Positions 44,738 through 55,500 of a stretch of 64,000 nt of DNA are shown in pieces. Position 1 is the first letter of the stretch. Every line of letters begins with the position of its first letter. A program made the translations under genes and the position numbers. Source of the DNA: Undibacterium cyanobacteriorum (GTDB lineage Bacteria; Pseudomonadota; Gammaproteobacteria; Burkholderiales; Burkholderiaceae_D); assembly GCF_031326225.1 (NCBI RefSeq), contig NZ_CP133720.1, positions 4,340,001 to 4,404,000 of the forward strand, read 5' to 3'. The notes beneath the pieces were generated by a model. That model worked only from the letters and a program-made list of their open reading frames with translations, did no database searches and had not been told where the DNA came from.

Positions 44738-45878
44738 TCGGCAAACTCACTTCCACAAGAAATCTCCCCGCCTCAGTGTAGGTATGAAGCAAGCTCTTAT
44801 CACCATACAAAGACTCTAAGCGAGCGCCTAGGGTCTTGAGACCTAAACCAAAGCCATGCGAATGCGGTCGTTGCTGATGCAGAGGATTGCTGATGGTACA
44901 CTTCAATAATGACCGTGATGACTGCGATCCATGCCCGCCGATCTCGAATTGAATCAGGATATCACTGGCCCCCTGATGGGCATCTACATCATGTTTGATA
45001 GCGTTTTCCAACAAGGGCTGCAAGAAAAATGGTGGACAATAACAACTGCGAACGACTTCAGTCACACCTTCAATTCGAAGCACCAGACGTTCACCATATC
45101 GCAATTTCTGTAGGCTGATATAGTCGTCTAGACCCTGCAATTCCTCATCAACACTGACGCAACGTCTCTCATTCGATGACAGGGAATAACGAAGTAACTC
45201 ACTCAATTTCTCGATTGCCACCAAGGCTTTCTCACTCCGTTCGGTACGCACCAACGCTGATACCGAATTGAGCGAATTAAACATAAAATGCGGTTCGAGT
45301 TGGGCGCGCAAAATGGCCACATTTTGTCGCTCCAAGGCTAAGTTCAATTGCAAACTCTGCTCTCGTTCGTCGCGTAAGGCTTGCAAACGATCACGGTTTA
45401 AATGCCATAGGCGCAAACCCAAGACGGCGCCGTACACCACCGTGATCGCACACAAACGGAAAAGGCATATCACATCCTCATACGCCATAACACGAGCAAA
45501 AAATCGGTCATCGGGAGCAGCCCAAATCATCGTCATGGCCGCATCAAAAATATGCCAAGGCAGAATGAAGAATAGGGACATCAGATAAGTCATCAGAATG
45601 AAACTGGCGCGTGAAAAATATTCATCCCATCGCTCAAAACAGTAGTACAAAGTCCATGACAACGGAGCTAGGGCCATCGCCGCAGCGAACCAATTAAAAA
45701 ACAAACTACCAAATTGTGGGTGCCCACCCGAGCGATAGTCATCGGTGTAGACCGCCAAAGCAATAAAGGCACTCAAGCAAGTCCACCCGACGATGTTATA
45801 AAACACAAAATTGAGCGGTCGACGCCAGTCCGGCAAGTTCGCAGCGAAATTCTCGATGGGATGCACTAAGGTATTCAT
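44727..45878 (-). CDS. LytS-type sensor histidine kinase
   Basis: The ATG at 45878 is preceded by GTGAG; the track frame opens two codons earlier at a TTG. The protein has about 383 residues. Four membrane segments (about 25-150) precede a coiled coil and the His_kinase box LEPHFMFNSLNSVSALVRTE (His near 203), then LQPLLENAIKHDVDAHQG and HGFGLGLKTLGARLE ATPase motifs. It overlaps the LytTR regulator by 11 bases and is divergent from the DUF5916 gene, a candidate target. Confidence 0.9.
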   Translation of the reverse strand: MNTLVHPIENFAANLPDWRRPLNFVFYNIVGWTCLSAFIALAVYTDDYRSGGHPQFGSLFFNWFAAAMALAPLSWTLYYCFERWDEYFSRASFILMTYLMSLFFILPWHIFDAAMTMIWAAPDDRFFARVMAYEDVICLFRLCAITVVYGAVLGLRLWHLNRDRLQALRDEREQSLQLNLALERQNVAILRAQLEPHFMFNSLNSVSALVRTERSEKALVAIEKLSELLRYSLSSNERRCVSVDEELQGLDDYISLQKLRYGERLVLRIEGVTEVVRSCYCPPFFLQPLLENAIKHDVDAHQGASDILIQFEIGGHGSQSSRSLLKCTISNPLHQQRPHSHGFGLGLKTLGARLESLYGDKSLLHTYTEAGRFLVEVSLPNDE

Positions 45879-46037
45879 GGTCAACTCACTGATCAGCTTT
45901 TTTCACAAACACAGTATATAGAATAAGGCGAAATAATAAATTCGATTCATCACACCGAGATATTAGTTAATCACACAGCGCTTCGACGCCTAGTCACCGC
46001 CACGCATAATCGGCTCCCAATTTCACGGGAGCAGACC

Positions 46038-48284
46038 ATGGTTTTTCTTTCTTTACGATCTAGGACAATACTTCGAACTATCACGCTGACCTGCCTGTTA
46101 CTAGCGGGATTCAATACCAGGCTGGAGGCACAACAGACCATCCCGCGTGTCGACCGAGCGCCCACCATCGCCGATTATCGGAACACGGCCGAGACAACGC
46201 ACAAGGCCGGCTTGGAGGTCAACGAATTTACCGTCACCTCGCCGCGCGACGGCGCTAAGCCGACCTATGCCACCAAAGCTTATCTCTCATACGATGATCG
46301 CAATCTCTATGCTATTTTTGTGGCCACTGCCAATCCAAACTATTTGATAGCACGGCACACAAAACGTGAGAGTACTGGTGGTGAAGATTACGTGATGTTG
46401 CAGATCGATACGTTTAACGATCAACAACGCGCTTTTGTTTTTTATGCGAATCCACTTGGAGTACAAGCGGATTCTCTCTTTATCGAAGGCAAGGATGAGG
46501 ATTTCGACTTCGATACACAATGGCACAGTGAAGGTGAAGTCAGCGATACCGGCTATATCGTGAAGTTTGCCATTCCCTTTAAAAGTCTACGCTTCGCCAA
46601 CGGCGAACAACAGCGCTGGGGAATTTCTCTGGCACGCTATAGCACTGAGGTCAGTGAGTTTGCGACCTGGCCTCATATCTCTCGCAAAAAACCTTCCATC
46701 GTTGACCAATTCGCCCCGGTCGTCATCAAGCATCAATTGGCGAGCAACAATCAGTTTCAATGGATACCTTACCTCCTTACCAGCAGCAGTAGTGTGCTCG
46801 ATCCACAGCTCGCACAGGGACAGGCGCGGCGCGCCTTTATTGATCGTCACCAAACACAGATGGGGTTCGATGCCAAGTACGTCTGGAATAATGCGATCAG
46901 TTTCGATATGACCGTCAAACCAGATTTTTCCGATGTGGAGAGTGATGAACCTCAGGTCACCGTCGACAAGCGATTCGAAACCTTGATCACCGAACGTCGT
47001 CCCTTCTTTATCGAAAACGGAGGATTTTTCCGTACCCCTATCCCGCTCTTCTTCTCGCGTCGAATCGCACAACCTCAGTTCGGATTGCGCGCCACCGGTC
47101 GACACGCCGACTATGCCTTCGGCGCTCTCTTGATTGATGACCAAGAAGGTCTGCCACAGCAAAAACAAGAGATCGCCATCGTGCGCGGCCAAAAGGATAT
47201 TTTGGGGACAGGCAATGTCGGCTTTTTATCGATAAACAAGTCGAGCGCAAACGCGAAAAATCAAATCCACGGTTTGGATTTGCACCTCCCTTTTGGCGAG
47301 CACTGGCGCTTAAATGGGCAATTTGCACAGAGTAGTAGTCACCTCCGACAGCCAGATCAAACGACACCCTCTACCGCCACTTCGCGTCAACACGTGCAGG
47401 CGAATTTGGCTTATGTGGATCTACTCTACGCAGATAGTCAATGGAAGTATTTGGGCAAGTTGCAAAGCATAGAATCTGATTTTGAAGCGCCCTTAGGTTT
47501 TCTTCCACGTCGCGGCATTCAACAGAGCGAGCAAAGCCTCGCCTATACCCAATACGGTACAGAGCATTCAAGCTTCTTGTCGCAAAACATCAAATTCAAT
47601 TTGACCAACACCACCAATCAACAGCAGCAGTTTTTAGACCGCCGCACGGAAGTGCTCTACACCGCCAAAGCAAAAGCCGCAAATACTTTCACAATGCAAC
47701 TGGTACGCCAAGTAGAACGCTTAGGATCAGAGGATGTGCTGACCCAAGGTTGGCTAGCAGGCTGGAACTCCAAAACTTGGCCACAACTCAGCACCACACT
47801 TTCCTTTGGCAAGAAACAAGCCCCTAATTACAGCTTTACTTCGACCCAATATCTACGAGGCCAAGCAAGCAATGTGCAAGCCAAGTTTCTTTGGACACCC
47901 GGCCGTCACTGGAGCTTTGAAGAAACCTTTTTTCTAACCAGGTTAGAAAATGAGGCGACTCGAATCTACCGCGATAAATTGGCGCGTACCAGCATCAACT
48001 ATCAGTTCAACAATCAATTAGGAATCAACGCCATCTTCGATTACCACGAGCTTCAAAGCAATCCGCTCATGAGCACATTGAAATCAAACAAAACGCTCAA
48101 CAGCAGCTTGCAGTTACGCTACGTCCTGAGCCCTGGCACTAGTATGTTTGTGAACTACGTGGATCGACGTGAAGGCTTGAGTTCGTTCGTCAATAGTTCA
48201 GGCTTCTTTGAAACCCGACCGAGTGCCGATTTAGATCTGCGCACTGGCAAGAGCCTTTCGGTCAAACTCAACTACCTTTTCTAA
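46038..48284 (+). CDS. DUF5916 domain protein with CBM9-like N-terminal domain
   Basis: The protein has 748 residues with a signal peptide ending at LEAQQ. Residues about 50-230 form a carbohydrate-binding family 9-like sandwich (YLSYDDRNLYAIFVA and DYVMLQIDTFNDQQRAFVFYANPLG). The rest matches DUF5916: KPDFSDVESDEPQVTVDKRFE, ERRPFFIENGGFF and a strand-rich barrel-like end with a final aromatic (KLNYLF). It is likely an outer-membrane protein; the function is not known. The LytS/LytTR pair diverges from it, which suggests control by that system. The two start codons are 160 bases apart. Confidence 0.84.
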   Translation: MVFLSLRSRTILRTITLTCLLLAGFNTRLEAQQTIPRVDRAPTIADYRNTAETTHKAGLEVNEFTVTSPRDGAKPTYATKAYLSYDDRNLYAIFVATANPNYLIARHTKRESTGGEDYVMLQIDTFNDQQRAFVFYANPLGVQADSLFIEGKDEDFDFDTQWHSEGEVSDTGYIVKFAIPFKSLRFANGEQQRWGISLARYSTEVSEFATWPHISRKKPSIVDQFAPVVIKHQLASNNQFQWIPYLLTSSSSVLDPQLAQGQARRAFIDRHQTQMGFDAKYVWNNAISFDMTVKPDFSDVESDEPQVTVDKRFETLITERRPFFIENGGFFRTPIPLFFSRRIAQPQFGLRATGRHADYAFGALLIDDQEGLPQQKQEIAIVRGQKDILGTGNVGFLSINKSSANAKNQIHGLDLHLPFGEHWRLNGQFAQSSSHLRQPDQTTPSTATSRQHVQANLAYVDLLYADSQWKYLGKLQSIESDFEAPLGFLPRRGIQQSEQSLAYTQYGTEHSSFLSQNIKFNLTNTTNQQQQFLDRRTEVLYTAKAKAANTFTMQLVRQVERLGSEDVLTQGWLAGWNSKTWPQLSTTLSFGKKQAPNYSFTSTQYLRGQASNVQAKFLWTPGRHWSFEETFFLTRLENEATRIYRDKLARTSINYQFNNQLGINAIFDYHELQSNPLMSTLKSNKTLNSSLQLRYVLSPGTSMFVNYVDRREGLSSFVNSSGFFETRPSADLDLRTGKSLSVKLNYLF

Positions 48285-48360
48285 AACCTTCGGCAAAATT
48301 GGTGAGTGAGGGCGCGGCTTGTGGCATACTGAATGCTTTCCAAATTTACAATGAAAAAGT

Positions 48361-48990
48361 ATGCGGCGCCCCTACCCCTACTACATTCTGATCTTACTCG
48401 CCCTCGCTATCGCAGCCTATGCCGTGCTGGTGTATGGCTTGATGCCTATCGGCAAAGTCGTACATCCCGATATGCGCGCCAATTTTGAAGCCCATGCGAC
48501 TATCGTCTACACCCATATCTTTGCCTCATCAATCGCCCTTGCAGTTGGAGTCTTGCAGTTCTCAAAGACGCTACGTGTTCGCCACATTCAATGGCATCGC
48601 TGGTTGGGGCGGATCTATCTCGCATTTGGTGTCATACCGGGTGGGCTAGCAGGTCTCTTGATGGCCTTCCACGCGTATGGTGGCTTGGTCTCGCAACTGG
48701 GATTCGGTGTGCTGGCGTTACTGTGGTTATTCTCTGGGGTCAGCGCCTACCGCGCGATTCGTCGTGGCGATATCAAGGCCCATCAAGAATGGATGATAGG
48801 GAATTACGCGCTGACCTGCGCTGCGATTAGCTTACGTCTGTATCTCCCTTTAAGCATGGTCGCCGGTATCCCTTTCGAATTAGCTTACCCAGCAATCGCC
48901 TGGTTGTGCTGGGTGCCGAACCTCATTTATGCGCGCTGGATGATCACTCAAAATCGATCTAGAAATGCGAATGAAGCGAAAGAAACTTAA
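48361..48990 (+). CDS. DUF2306 family membrane protein
   Basis: The protein has 209 residues with five to six membrane segments. The DUF2306 pattern is seen: HIFASSIALAVGVLQF, then WHRWLGRIYLAFGVIPGGLAGLLMA, and RRGDIKAHQEWMIGNYALT with several His residues. Function is unknown. The next gene's start codon lies 35 bases after its stop, so co-transcription is likely. Confidence 0.87.
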   Translation: MRRPYPYYILILLALAIAAYAVLVYGLMPIGKVVHPDMRANFEAHATIVYTHIFASSIALAVGVLQFSKTLRVRHIQWHRWLGRIYLAFGVIPGGLAGLLMAFHAYGGLVSQLGFGVLALLWLFSGVSAYRAIRRGDIKAHQEWMIGNYALTCAAISLRLYLPLSMVAGIPFELAYPAIAWLCWVPNLIYARWMITQNRSRNANEAKET

Positions 48991-49024
48991 GATTCACCTG
49001 TCATCTGTTTTTCAAGGAATCATC

Positions 49025-49567
49025 ATGGATAGCCACACTACATGCGTCTCACTGCTCGCCTCACTGTTCGCCTCACTGTTCGCCACCAAAGCATGGGCCA
49101 ACCAAGAGTTATTAAGTTTGATGGAAACGGCGCAGGCCGACACGCCGGAGCGTCAACAACTGCTGCACAGCGCCATGCGTTTGTTGAATCACATTTACGT
49201 GGTCGATCGCATTTTTCAGGCACACTTGAGTGGTGAAGCGCACGGCTATAGCAACACCAATACCAAGGAAACCCCAACACTGTCAGAACTCCATGAGGCC
49301 GTTCAACGATGCGATACGTGGTATCAATCCTTTATCGAACAACAAAGTGACGAGACTTTAGCGATTGCCGTCCCATTCCAATTCACCGATGGCGACACCG
49401 GTTGCATGACGCGCGCCGAAATGCTGATGCACATTATTACCCATGGTGGCTATCATCGTGGTAACGTTGGACAAATCTTGAAAGGCTTGCAGGTAGCGCC
49501 GCCACGCGATCTCTACACCAAGTTCTTACACCTGAGTGAGCCACAACGACGTCAGGGCCAGCTCTGA
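49025..49567 (+). CDS. DinB family protein
   Basis: About 180 residues from the ATG at 49025, which follows AAGGA; the frame opens at 48965 within the previous gene. It has the four-helix DinB layout with metal-site His residues: LLNHIYVVDRIFQAHL and a C-terminal HIITHGGYHRGNVGQILKG. DinB-like proteins include thiol-dependent transferases and hydrolases. The N-terminal helix carries a three-fold LLAS/LFAS/LFAT repeat from a 12-bp tandem repeat at 49048-49083, not usual for the family. Confidence 0.82.
   Translation: MDSHTTCVSLLASLFASLFATKAWANQELLSLMETAQADTPERQQLLHSAMRLLNHIYVVDRIFQAHLSGEAHGYSNTNTKETPTLSELHEAVQRCDTWYQSFIEQQSDETLAIAVPFQFTDGDTGCMTRAEMLMHIITHGGYHRGNVGQILKGLQVAPPRDLYTKFLHLSEPQRRQGQL
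49048..49083. repeat. 12-bp tandem repeat inside the DinB gene
   Basis: CTCACTG(C/T)TCGC occurs three times in frame, encoding SLLA-SLFA-SLFA in the first helix. Confidence 0.85.
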
Positions 49568-49730
49568 AATATTTTGTGAGGTACGGACGCTTCACGAATG
49601 GATCGAAGATAAAGTCCATCTTTCCTCAATCCATTGCTCGCGCTTCTCAATTGGTCGCTTTGATCTTTCGCACCGCTAGCGCACGTCGTATAGTGCTAGC
49701 ACCTGAAGAAGTGCGCAAATGAGGTGCATC

Positions 49731-50192
49731 ATGGAATTAATTTTTACCAAAAGAAAAGACGGAAAATACGATCATCTGGCGATTTGGAACGCGGGTGAAC
49801 TGCGTGGCGAAATTGAATGCCCTAAACAGGGCATCATTCCTCACGACATGGTGCATTACGGAGTCGAGCATATTCTGCAAAAGCGTGGCTTCATTGGCCG
49901 CGTTGCAGCCGGTGAAGCTGCGGTATTTCAGATGCAGGGAGAGGCTGAAAGCAATGGTGTCGAACGTTTGGTGGAGGTTTTTCAAGCAGATGGCTGGGCT
50001 GGTTGGAGCACGGCTGCGGAGGATATGCTCGATCTCTATCAAGTTACCTGTGCAGCGCGTCAGTGCCCAGCTTTGCCATTGCAAGTCGCTGATGTCGAAC
50101 AAGTCAGACAAGAGCTGCTGCGCTTGAGCGCTTTATGGCAAACCACCGAACCAGGTCAAAGTCTTCATCTAGAATTTACATCTCGGGACTAA
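49731..50192 (+). CDS. Unrecognised small protein
   Basis: The ATG at 49731 follows GAGGTG and gives about 153 residues. There is no signal. Motifs include KYDHLAIWNAGELRGEIECP, GIIPHDMVHYGVEHIL and a helical middle. The opening His/Asp pattern (HDMVHYGVEH) could be a metal or ligand site, but I recognise no family. It is convergent with the 50208-50483 gene and stands apart from the upstream DinB gene. Confidence 0.6.
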   Translation: MELIFTKRKDGKYDHLAIWNAGELRGEIECPKQGIIPHDMVHYGVEHILQKRGFIGRVAAGEAAVFQMQGEAESNGVERLVEVFQADGWAGWSTAAEDMLDLYQVTCAARQCPALPLQVADVEQVRQELLRLSALWQTTEPGQSLHLEFTSRD

Positions 50193-50207
50193 GCTTAGTG
50201 GAAAATA

Positions 50208-50483
50208 TCACACGAACACGTCGACCTGCGTCCCTAAATAACCGGTAATCAAGCCCCAACTTCTTTGTAGTTCAAGCACTTCTTCTCGTGTCATGGTGGT
50301 GGGGCTGGCCGCGAGTTCGGTATTGATGTCGGACACAATACCCTGCGCTTCTTGTTCAGCCCGTAGCAAGGCTCGCGCGTCGGGAGCAGGCGTGCTGTTC
50401 TCACCTCGCGCCTTGCTCAGCTGATATGCTGACAAGCCTTGATTGAGCGAATTCGAAATGGTGGGCGACAAAGCGACAGACAT
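50208..50483 (-). CDS. Unrecognised small Ala/Ser-rich protein
   Basis: The ATG at 50483 after GGGAA gives about 91 residues. The sequence opens MSVALSPTISNSLNQGLSAYQLSKA, is helical, and ends GLITGYLGTQVDVFV. It resembles small helical proteins fed to surface or flagellar systems in length only; I make no assignment. Confidence 0.5.
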   Translation of the reverse strand: MSVALSPTISNSLNQGLSAYQLSKARGENSTPAPDARALLRAEQEAQGIVSDINTELAASPTTMTREEVLELQRSWGLITGYLGTQVDVFV

Positions 50484-50620
50484 CAAGTTCCCGAAAGCAA
50501 AAAACACGATTGTTTTGATGTTGCTAAGCTTAATCTGAGGAGTCCTGTTTCGAAGGCGCGAATAGAGGGCAAATGCCCAGCGAATTCCACTTTAGAAAAT
50601 AGAATGGGCTGGGCATAGCT

Positions 50621-50683
50621 TATTGATGTACTTATTGATGTACTTAGTGGGTACTTAGTGGGTACTTAGTGGGTACTTAATGA
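50621..50683. repeat. Tandem 11/12-bp repeat, non-coding
   Basis: TTATTGATGTAC twice, then GTACTTAGTGG three times and a decayed copy. It lies between the small gene at 50208-50483 and the stop of the 50689-51420 gene. Confidence 0.85.
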
Positions 50684-50688
50684 GGTGC

Positions 50689-51420
50689 TTATTTATCAAG
50701 CCCGATCGTCTTCACCGACTTGCCATTTTCATCAAGCATTTCGATCACAGGCTCACCACTGGCACTGACAGCGATACGCAAACGAGGACGGCCTTTGGCG
50801 TCATTCAAAATTAAGGCAGAGTCGCGTTTTCCATTAGTACCCAGATACAAGCGACTTTGCGAGAGTTTGCCTTGCTCAATCAAGCCATTCCAATAAGCTT
50901 CACGCTCCTTCACATCGGCGATGGCATTGGCCGTTTTCCAATACTGTTCGTAGGCATCGTTCGAAGAGTTTTCATAGAAAGGCACATCATTAATGATCAC
51001 ACCCGCCATACTCGATTTTTCGTTATTGATATGCTTCAGCTGCAGGGCCTGATCCTGACGATAGCGATCAAAAGTCAAAGACAGCCCCGCATTGATCTTG
51101 CCATCGGCGCTACGACTGCCCTTCTGGATAAAGCCGCCATTTTCATTTCCTTCTTCATCTAAAAAAATCATACCGGCGAAGCTACGACGATCAGGACGTG
51201 GGATTTCCTTACCTTGTTCAAAAGCGCCAGGGAATTGTGCGCGATTTGAAATGATCAAGCGCTTAGTGCCATTCGGCTCCACGATATTGATGCGACCGAC
51301 GGTGATCTCATCAAACTGCGCATGGCTGGGGCCGTCTTTAGCGCCTGTCAACAACACGACTGCACCGAGAGCTGCGGCCATGGTCGTGCAACCTGCGAAA
51401 AATGTGCGAATGTGTGACAT
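50689..51420 (-). CDS. Unrecognised exported protein
   Basis: The protein has 243 residues with a signal or anchor segment (FFAGCTTMAAALGAVVLLTG). The mature part starts with HAQFDEITVGRINIVEPNGTKRLIISNRAQFPG and carries repeated NG/DG turn motifs, such as ALILNDAKGRPRLRIAVSASGEPVIEMLDENGKSVKTI, suggesting beta-strand pairs. I recognise no named family. It stands alone on the minus strand with GAGGAG as ribosome site. A tandem repeat lies directly after its stop. Confidence 0.66.
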   Translation of the reverse strand: MSHIRTFFAGCTTMAAALGAVVLLTGAKDGPSHAQFDEITVGRINIVEPNGTKRLIISNRAQFPGAFEQGKEIPRPDRRSFAGMIFLDEEGNENGGFIQKGSRSADGKINAGLSLTFDRYRQDQALQLKHINNEKSSMAGVIINDVPFYENSSNDAYEQYWKTANAIADVKEREAYWNGLIEQGKLSQSRLYLGTNGKRDSALILNDAKGRPRLRIAVSASGEPVIEMLDENGKSVKTIGLDK

Positions 51421-51685
51421 GATGTGCTCCTCTTAGTTTGAATGATGGACTGAGTTGGATTTCGATTTCACCTTTTCTTGCTCGTCAAACGACAAAACAA
51501 GGAGGCCTTGCTCTCACCATTGCAAGGGCTATGCCAGCTACTGTGCCAGATATTAAAAATCAAAATAACTTGATAAAAATCAGTCACTTACCGCAAAGAG
51601 ATCGAGAGAAAAACTACCCTCTGAAATAACCTAGATGTGCGTATCAGCACGAGATATGAGCGCTTTCGCACAGTCGTGGCCAATA

Positions 51686-51715
51686 AAAAAGCGAGGTCAC
51701 ACCTCGCTTTTTTAT
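51686..51715 (-). terminator. Terminator of the ClpP-like gene
   Basis: AGCGAGGT and ACCTCGCT (51691-51698, 51702-51709) with a 3-base loop are framed by A and T runs, so it may work on both strands. It lies 40 bases beyond the minus-strand stop. Confidence 0.88.
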
Positions 51716-51752
51716 CGATGTACGCAGTACGGAGCACTACATCAAACCAAGT

Positions 51753-52343
51753 TTATGCATCGAGTTCATTTTGCTGAACCACGATACGCGATACCAAGCC
51801 ATATTCTTGCGCTTCGGTCGCCGTCATCCAGTAATCACGTTCGATATCCGCTTTGACTTTTTCCAAAGGCTGACCGGCTTCTTTGGCGATCAAGGCTGCA
51901 ATGCGTTCGCGAATCTTGACGATTTCACGTGCTTGAATGGCGATATCGGTCGCTTGACCACCGGCACCACCGCTTGGTTGGTGGATCAAGAAACGTGTAT
52001 TCGGCAAACACACACGGCGTTCTTTCGGCACCGCCAAGAACACATTTACCGCAGCGCTGCCAACCCAGCCCGTGCCGACCACGCGCACTGGCGCATTGAT
52101 GAAGCGGATCATGTCATGAATCACGTCACCGGATTCCACATGACCGCCAGGTGAGGACACCAACAAGGTAATCGGATCATTGGATTCTGCCGACAAAGCG
52201 ATCAAACGCTTGCTGACTTCGGCCGCCAGCTTGTCATGAATCGTGCCAAACACCAAAACGGTACGCGATTTAAAAGCCTTTTCTTCGAGAAACGGGCTCG
52301 CAACATCTTTATTCGATTCTTTTTCTTCTTGCATGAAGACCAT
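51753..52343 (-). CDS. ClpP-like ATP-dependent protease proteolytic subunit (paralogue)
   Basis: The protein has 196 residues with the ATG at 52343 after GAGGAAA. It is homologous to ClpP over its whole length, with the triad kept: Ser96 in WVGSAAVNVF, His121 in FLIHQPSGG and Asp170 in IERDYWM. The usual motif around the serine is AASMG; here it is GSAAVN, as in a diverged ClpP paralogue. The N-terminus is short and acidic. No clpX or trigger-factor gene adjoins, so it is not the housekeeping clpP-clpX locus. Confidence 0.85.
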   Translation of the reverse strand: MVFMQEEKESNKDVASPFLEEKAFKSRTVLVFGTIHDKLAAEVSKRLIALSAESNDPITLLVSSPGGHVESGDVIHDMIRFINAPVRVVGTGWVGSAAVNVFLAVPKERRVCLPNTRFLIHQPSGGAGGQATDIAIQAREIVKIRERIAALIAKEAGQPLEKVKADIERDYWMTATEAQEYGLVSRIVVQQNELDA

Positions 52344-52525
52344 GGGCTTTCCTCTTTCTTGGATCTACGGGATAAGTTAAGAAGCGATATGCTACTCGAT
52401 TTTGAGGATCTTGGCCTTAGTAAAACCTTTTTTAGTTCTTGTTCACTCAACCGATTACTGTCACTCTATTGGTCACAGTAACAGCAACAATCAAAGTCAG
52501 GCTTGCACTGAATCAAGCGCCCAAC

Positions 52526-55500
52526 TTAACGCAGTTGCAGCCAAGCTTCCTCACGCTTCCATCGCTGCGTCCAATCAAAAAACTGAGCTGCAGGCATCGG
52601 ACGCGCTATGCCGTAACCTTGTGCATGAGAGCATCCGAGCTGTATCAATTTTCGGCCATGATCGAGGGTTTCCACACCTTCTGCAATGACCTCACGATTG
52701 AAGGCGTTGGCGAGACGAATAACCCCCTCAACGATGCCTAAATCCTCTTGATCAATCAGCATATTTCTCACGAAACATTGATCAATTTTTAAAGTGTCAA
52801 TCGGCAATTTCCTGAGATAGGTCAGCGAAGAATATCCCGTACCAAAATCGTCTAAAGCAAACTTGACACCAAGCTCATGACAGCGCTGCAGAACCCCCAC
52901 CGCTTGATCGATATCGGCAATTGCCGCCGTTTCCAACACTTCCAATTCAAAGTGTGTCGCATGTATGTCGGGATGGCGAGAAAGTGCGCCCTTCAAAAAA
53001 CTGTGAAAATCTTGATGCAAAATGTGGTCCGCGCTGACATTCACACTGATACGCATGTCTAAAGCCTGACGATGCCATTCCTCACCCTGACTCAAGGCCG
53101 TTTCAATGACCCACTCGCCTAACTCTTTTTCAAGATTGCTACCGTGGACGTGCGACAAAAACTCGCCGGGTGCCAAAATGCCTCGCTCTGGATGATTCCA
53201 ACGTATCAGTGCCTCAGCGCCGATGATGCGCCCGTCGGAGAAATCAACCTTCGGTTGATAGAACAAAACAAACTCATTTCGTACTAAAGCTTGTCTTAAG
53301 GCTTCGAGGAAGTTACGGTGGATTTGCGCGCGACGATCACTTTCTAGATCAAACAAATGATAGCGATTCTTACCGCTATTCTTTGCCATATACATCGCTT
53401 GATCCGCATGACGCAATAGACTATCCGCATCAACATTATCGTCAGGGAAGAGGCTAACGCCGATACTGGCCGTAGTATGCAAATGGAGTTGGTCTATTTC
53501 AACGGGTCGACTAACTGCCAACAGGATTCTTTCAAGAACTTGGACGCATTCAACCGAACTGCCAATATCCGATAGAAGCACGACAAATTCATCTCCGCCT
53601 AAGCGCGCCAAAGTATCATTTCCCCTTAGAACTTCGCGTAAATGTCGTGTGACGCCCACCAATAATTGATCACCAACTTGGTGTCCATACTGGTCATTGA
53701 TGATCTTGAATCCGTCCAAATCAAGGAAACAGACAGCCAAAGAAGTTTCGCTTCGGATTGCGCGTTTTATCGCCTGACCTAGGCGATCTCCCAGCAAACG
53801 TCGATTGGGGGCACCGGTCAAAATGTCATAGTGTGCAATCCGATCGAGTTCTGCCTCGTGCGCTTTAATTTGGCTGATATCTGAAAACACGCCTATAAAA
53901 TGCAAGACTTTGCCGGTTTCGTCGCGTACCGAAGAAATTGACAGCAATTCGGCATAAACCTCACCGTTTTTGCGACGATTCCAAATTTCACCTCGCCAAA
54001 AATCTTTGAGATTAACCTCATTCCATAAATGCGCATAAAAGGCGGCATCATGTCGCCCAGAAGACAGTACTTTGGGTGACATTCCGACCACTTCACTCGC
54101 ACTAAAACCCGTAATACGCGAGAAGGCCGGATTCACTTTCGTGATCTTGCCCTCGCAATTCACCACCATAATTCCTTCGTAGCTACTCGAAAAAACCGTC
54201 AATGCATCTTTTTGTGCAAGCTCCAATAACTTTCGTTCTGTAATATCCGAATGCGTTCCGGACATCATGAGAGGATTGCCATCACAATCACGTTCGACGA
54301 TGCCACCACGCGTCATTATCCAACGCCAATCTCCGCCCTTGGTGCGACAGCGCATCTCAAATTCATGTTGCACAATTTCACCCGCCATGTGTTGGCGAAT
54401 CGACTCCATGGCCTTGGGATAGTCCTCAGGATGTATAAGTTCCGGCCACATCGCAGGCGTCACATTCATCTCACCCGGTTGATATCCGAGCATGGTTTCC
54501 CAGCGCGGGCTGACATCGAAGGCGTTGGTCTTGAGATTCCAATCCCAGTAGCCTTCGTCTGCGCCCTCCAAAACACGCGCCAATCTCTGTTCGCGTTCAC
54601 GAATGGCTGCCTGTGCCAATTGTTCTTCTGTCAGATCGCGCCCGAAGGCCATGTAACGTCCATCCGCGAGGCGTTCGGTGCTCAACGCAACTTGGATGGT
54701 TCTACCGTCTTTGTGCCGCATCGGCCAATTCCGACGAATGTATTTTTCTTGGCTGAGTCGTGCAAGATGTTCGGCCAGAAGAGGTCTCGCCTCCTCGGCG
54801 ATCACTTCCATAATTTGAAGTTTAACAAGCTCGGAAAGATCGTATCCAAGCAAACGCAGTGCGGACGGATTCGCATAGATAAACTCTCTGTCTTTACTTG
54901 TAATCCAAATCGCATCGCCGGCTTCTTCTAGTACGACTTTGAGGTCTTCGGTAATGCGGCGGCGTTCTGTGATATCCGACAAAGTTCCCACCATACGCAG
55001 GGGCTTACCTTGCTCATCGCGGGCGACGGTGCGTCCTTTGGCGAGCAGCCAACGTGGATTCTCTCCACCTTCGCCCATGCTCGATGCTAAACGGAATTCA
55101 AATTCGATACTGGCCGTCTTGCCGGCCTTATGCTGATTCACCACATACATTGCCGCAGCGAGGTCTTCTTCAAAAATAACTCGTGCAAAAAACTCAAAAT
55201 CTTCGGTGTGGTCTTCGATTCGTGTGTCGGTGATTAGAAAATAATTTGGGCTACGATACACCTTGTTCGTACGCAGATCCCAGTCCCAAATCGCATCACA
55301 AGTTGCATCGATAGCGAGTTGCAATCGCTCTTCATTTTCTTTCAGGCGCAATTCAATCAATTTGCGGTCGCTGATGTCTTGGATAGTTCCGTATAGCTTG
55401 ATGACTTCGCCGTTTTTATCCATCAATGCTTGCCCACGCACCATCACCCAGTGCAAGCTTCCGTTTAGTTGACGCAGTTGTGCGTCACAAACATAAGGGG

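Noticed and set aside
34311..50683. Possible CRISPR arrays from the tandem repeats
   Set aside because: Units are 6-12 bp and directly adjacent, with no spacers and no cas genes.
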